Below, piece by piece: positions 62,583-64,000 of a stretch of 64,000 nucleotides of DNA. Numbering within the stretch: position 1 is the first letter of the stretch; each line of letters starts with the position of its first letter. The DNA comes from Breznakiella homolactica (GTDB lineage Bacteria; Spirochaetota; Spirochaetia; Treponematales; Breznakiellaceae): assembly GCF_016616095.2 (NCBI RefSeq), contig NZ_CP067089.2, forward strand, positions 1,364,001 through 1,428,000. The letters run 5' to 3'. A model generated the notes under the pieces. That model ran no database searches, was not told the DNA's origin, and saw nothing but the letters and a program-made list of their open reading frames with translations. Position numbers and translations under genes: made by a program.

Positions 62583-63284
62583 TTATTCCAATTCGAATTC
62601 ACCTTCGTACCCCAGAACATCCTCGGTCCCGGCGGACAGGCCCTTGGTTTCCTCCGCCGCCGCCTGGAGGGAGGCGGAAACTTCCTCCAGAAGCTGACGC
62701 CTCCGTTCGGCTTCCGCCTTGGCCTGAGCCTCGGCGATGATCTGCCGCTGTTCCTCCGCCGCGAATTCCGCCCGGATAAAGCCCACAAGCTGCTCAATTT
62801 CCGGCCGTTTCGGGGATGTGGGCTCCAGGCTCAGAAAATGTTCGTAATCCGGAATGGCATCATTGAGAGCGCCCGTACGGACTCTGGTATTGGCCCTGTT
62901 GAGATACGCCGAGGCAAAGGCCGGATCAGCCTCAATAGCCTGGGTATAATACTGTTCCGCGAAGGACGCGCTGCCCTTACTAAAATACGCATTTCCCAGG
63001 TTGTAGGCAATCAGCGCCGTTTTTGTCCCGGCCCTGGGAAGAATTTTCCGGAAGACCGCGATAGCCTCGTCGACACGGTCAAGCTGCTGGTAGGCGATAC
63101 CCAGGTACAGGGCGGCGGTAACATTGGCGGGATCCTCCGCGGCGGCGGCTTCCAGGAATACCAGGGCTTCCTGGGGTTTATTCTGCAGAAAAAGCTCTTC
63201 CCCCCGGGCAAACGAGGTTTGTCCGAAAAGAGGCAGACCGAATATACAGCCGAGAACCAGAAACGCCAGTGTTTTTTTCACCAT
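62583..63284 (-). CDS. Exported TPR protein
   Basis: The 233-residue protein has a signal peptide (TLAFLVLGCIFGLPLFG; Cys at 12 but no clean lipobox), then about four TPR units (FARGEELFLQNKPQEALVFLEAA, AYNLGNAYFSKGSASFAEQYY) and an Ala/Glu-rich coiled tail. The two TPR proteins are adjacent and share repeat style. The start at 63284 follows GGAG 9 nt upstream. The window's right end holds no further gene. Confidence 0.85.
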   Translation of the reverse strand: MVKKTLAFLVLGCIFGLPLFGQTSFARGEELFLQNKPQEALVFLEAAAAEDPANVTAALYLGIAYQQLDRVDEAIAVFRKILPRAGTKTALIAYNLGNAYFSKGSASFAEQYYTQAIEADPAFASAYLNRANTRVRTGALNDAIPDYEHFLSLEPTSPKRPEIEQLVGFIRAEFAAEEQRQIIAEAQAKAEAERRRQLLEEVSASLQAAAEETKGLSAGTEDVLGYEGEFELE

Positions 63285-63310
63285 AAATCTATACTCCAAA
63301 TTACTGCCAT

Positions 63311-63531
63311 CAGGGTAACCGCATTATTTTTATTGCTCAAACCGGAAGCATGATATAAACAAGCTCGGGGTCCTGCCGCAGTATATGAGGTCCGGCTCCG
63401 TGTCCTCTGGACACGACGTGTCGGCCTGCGGCCTCGAAAGTCGCTCGGACCCCATATACTGCGGCACCCCACGGTACCTTTTCTCCCCCATGCTTCCGGT
63501 CCGGTTATCTACCAATCATGCGGTTACCCTG
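63311..63531. repeat. Large imperfect palindrome B with conserved core
   Basis: The tight part pairs 63375-63393 (GCCGCAGTATATGAGGTCC) with 63447-63465, one mismatch in 19. Beyond it CCGGAAGCATG (63340-63350) pairs with CATGCTTCCGG (63489-63499) and CAGGGTAACCGCAT (63311-63324) with the complement ending at 63531. The centre holds a perfect GTGTCC-TCT-GGACAC hairpin (63400-63414) and the 27-nt core (63420-63446) identical to element A (44801-44827). GGGTCCTGCCG on the left and CGGCACCC on the right are also shared with A. Confidence 0.75.
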
Positions 63532-63807
63532 CTTTTGAGGGGTACTCCGTATGATCGAACAGGTCCGGAAGGGTGTAAGGCCGGCAGCGGCGATGGTACT
63601 ATCCCGCAGCAAAATATTATTACTATCGGCATGATTCCGATAGTTCTTTATTCTACAGGAACCATAGCATACATACGGGATTACCCGATGGACAGCACCG
63701 CCACCAGCTAGGCAGCCACATCCTACGAAAACAGCCCCCCATACCCAGCCCCTATGGAAGGACACCCGCAGTATATACGATCAGTAGCATGGTCTACCCA
63801 AGGCAAC

Positions 63808-63869
63808 GCGGGGTGTCAGATGAAAAGAAAAACCGCTGTGCGGGATTTTTTTCATCCGACGGGCCCCGC
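63808..63869. repeat. Inverted repeat C
   Basis: GCGGGGTGTC-GATGAAAA..CCGC (63808-63836) and its imperfect complement (63841-63869: GCGGGA, T7, CATCCGACGGGCCCCGC) form a stem of about 25 pairs around CTGTG. It resembles A and B in architecture but lacks their core. Confidence 0.6.
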
Positions 63870-64000
63870 AGATTTGGTATTTCCATGATGCTGTGCTGAG
63901 CACTAATGATACTGTGGACATCCTGCATACCCATGGTTTGACAGGACTTCATAAAATCTTTACTCTTCTATAATAAAGATACCATATCGAAACAGGAAAA

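Larger units (their letters stand above)
63285..64000. other. Non-coding, repeat-rich right end
   Basis: No gene is supported in these 716 bases. They hold the large palindrome B (63311-63531), a further inverted repeat (63808-63869) and a second occurrence of the palindrome's arm motif (CCGCAGTATATACG at 63769; compare GCCGCAGTATATG at 63375). The short open frames are shadows of the palindromes. Confidence 0.6.

Noticed and set aside
63278..63515. Short frames with SDFRGRRP peptides at element B
   Set aside because: They come from the palindrome core read on the minus strand and have no ribosome site or homologous domain.
63930..64000. Promoter TTGACA...TATAAT near the right edge
   Set aside because: TTGACA near 63938 and TATAAT near 63969 are about 25 bp apart, too far for a normal sigma-70 promoter.

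Overview
The window looks like a chromosomal segment of a spirochaete of the Treponema group (inference). The main grounds are: a TatT/TatP/DctQM set in the order of the T. pallidum TPR-protein-associated TRAP transporter; many lipoproteins and TPR or ankyrin proteins; CheW, chemoreceptor and HD-GYP genes; a tmRNA tag ending YALAA; and a tRNA gene without encoded CCA. Base composition is mid-GC, with an AT-rich patch at about 17.5-18.6 kb. There is no rRNA, CRISPR array, prophage or complete insertion sequence. Coding is dense. From 15.2 kb on, most genes lie on the minus strand in long co-directional runs, interrupted by plus-strand genes at 17.8-21.4, 31.4-37.8, 41.6-42.2, 45.9-48.1 and 51.4-52.6 kb.

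Region 0-8 kb is a sugar/PTS locus. A truncated RpiR regulator and a degenerate M28-like membrane protein are followed by a mannose-family PTS (IIB, IIC, IID, no IIA) on the minus strand. Divergent from it is an operon encoding a 3-hexulose-6-phosphate-synthase-like protein that lacks a catalytic Asp, enzyme I, an HPr without Ser46, and two tandem paralogous HAD phosphatases. Near-consensus promoters face away from each other between the two arms. Region 8.2-8.6 kb is a gene graveyard with IclR and MFS remnants. Region 9.2-15.1 kb holds an AraC regulator divergent from a HAD hydrolase and a COG1840-type ABC transporter, possibly for an organophosphate. Region 15.2-18.3 kb has an anaerobic sulfatase-maturase-like radical SAM protein, a Tat-exported dienelactone-hydrolase-like lipoprotein and an AT-rich orphan lipoprotein, followed by tRNA-Leu and a 928-residue ankyrin lipoprotein.

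Region 21.5-31.1 kb (minus) carries a CDGSH protein, a heterodimeric ABC exporter, a conserved hypothetical protein, RecN, NAD kinase, a DegT-like pseudoenzyme and CheW. Region 31.2-37.8 kb (plus) carries a phosphohexomutase behind a leader with an intrinsic terminator, a DEDDh exonuclease and the TPAT transporter. Region 37.9-51.2 kb carries a sigma factor, a LysM/LytM protein, glutamate dehydrogenase, a CYTH protein, hemerythrin, MarR plus a frameshifted MATE pump, a PfkB kinase, dCMP deaminase, a chemoreceptor without a sensor domain, a hypothetical protein and an FMN/FAD reductase lipoprotein. Region 51.3-52.0 kb holds ssrA, whose 3' end and terminator are duplicated downstream. Region 52.0-63.3 kb carries a FlaR-like P-loop protein, an HD-GYP regulator with an Hpt protein, an ECF transporter whose two ATPases and T subunit are fused in one chain, the UPF0210/UPF0237 pair, an AI-2E-family permease and two TPR proteins.

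The most unusual non-coding signal is a pair of large imperfect palindromes (about 44.72-44.90 and 63.31-63.53 kb). They share an identical 27-nt core but have different, self-complementary arms, which suggests an intergenic repeat family whose fold rather than arm sequence is conserved.
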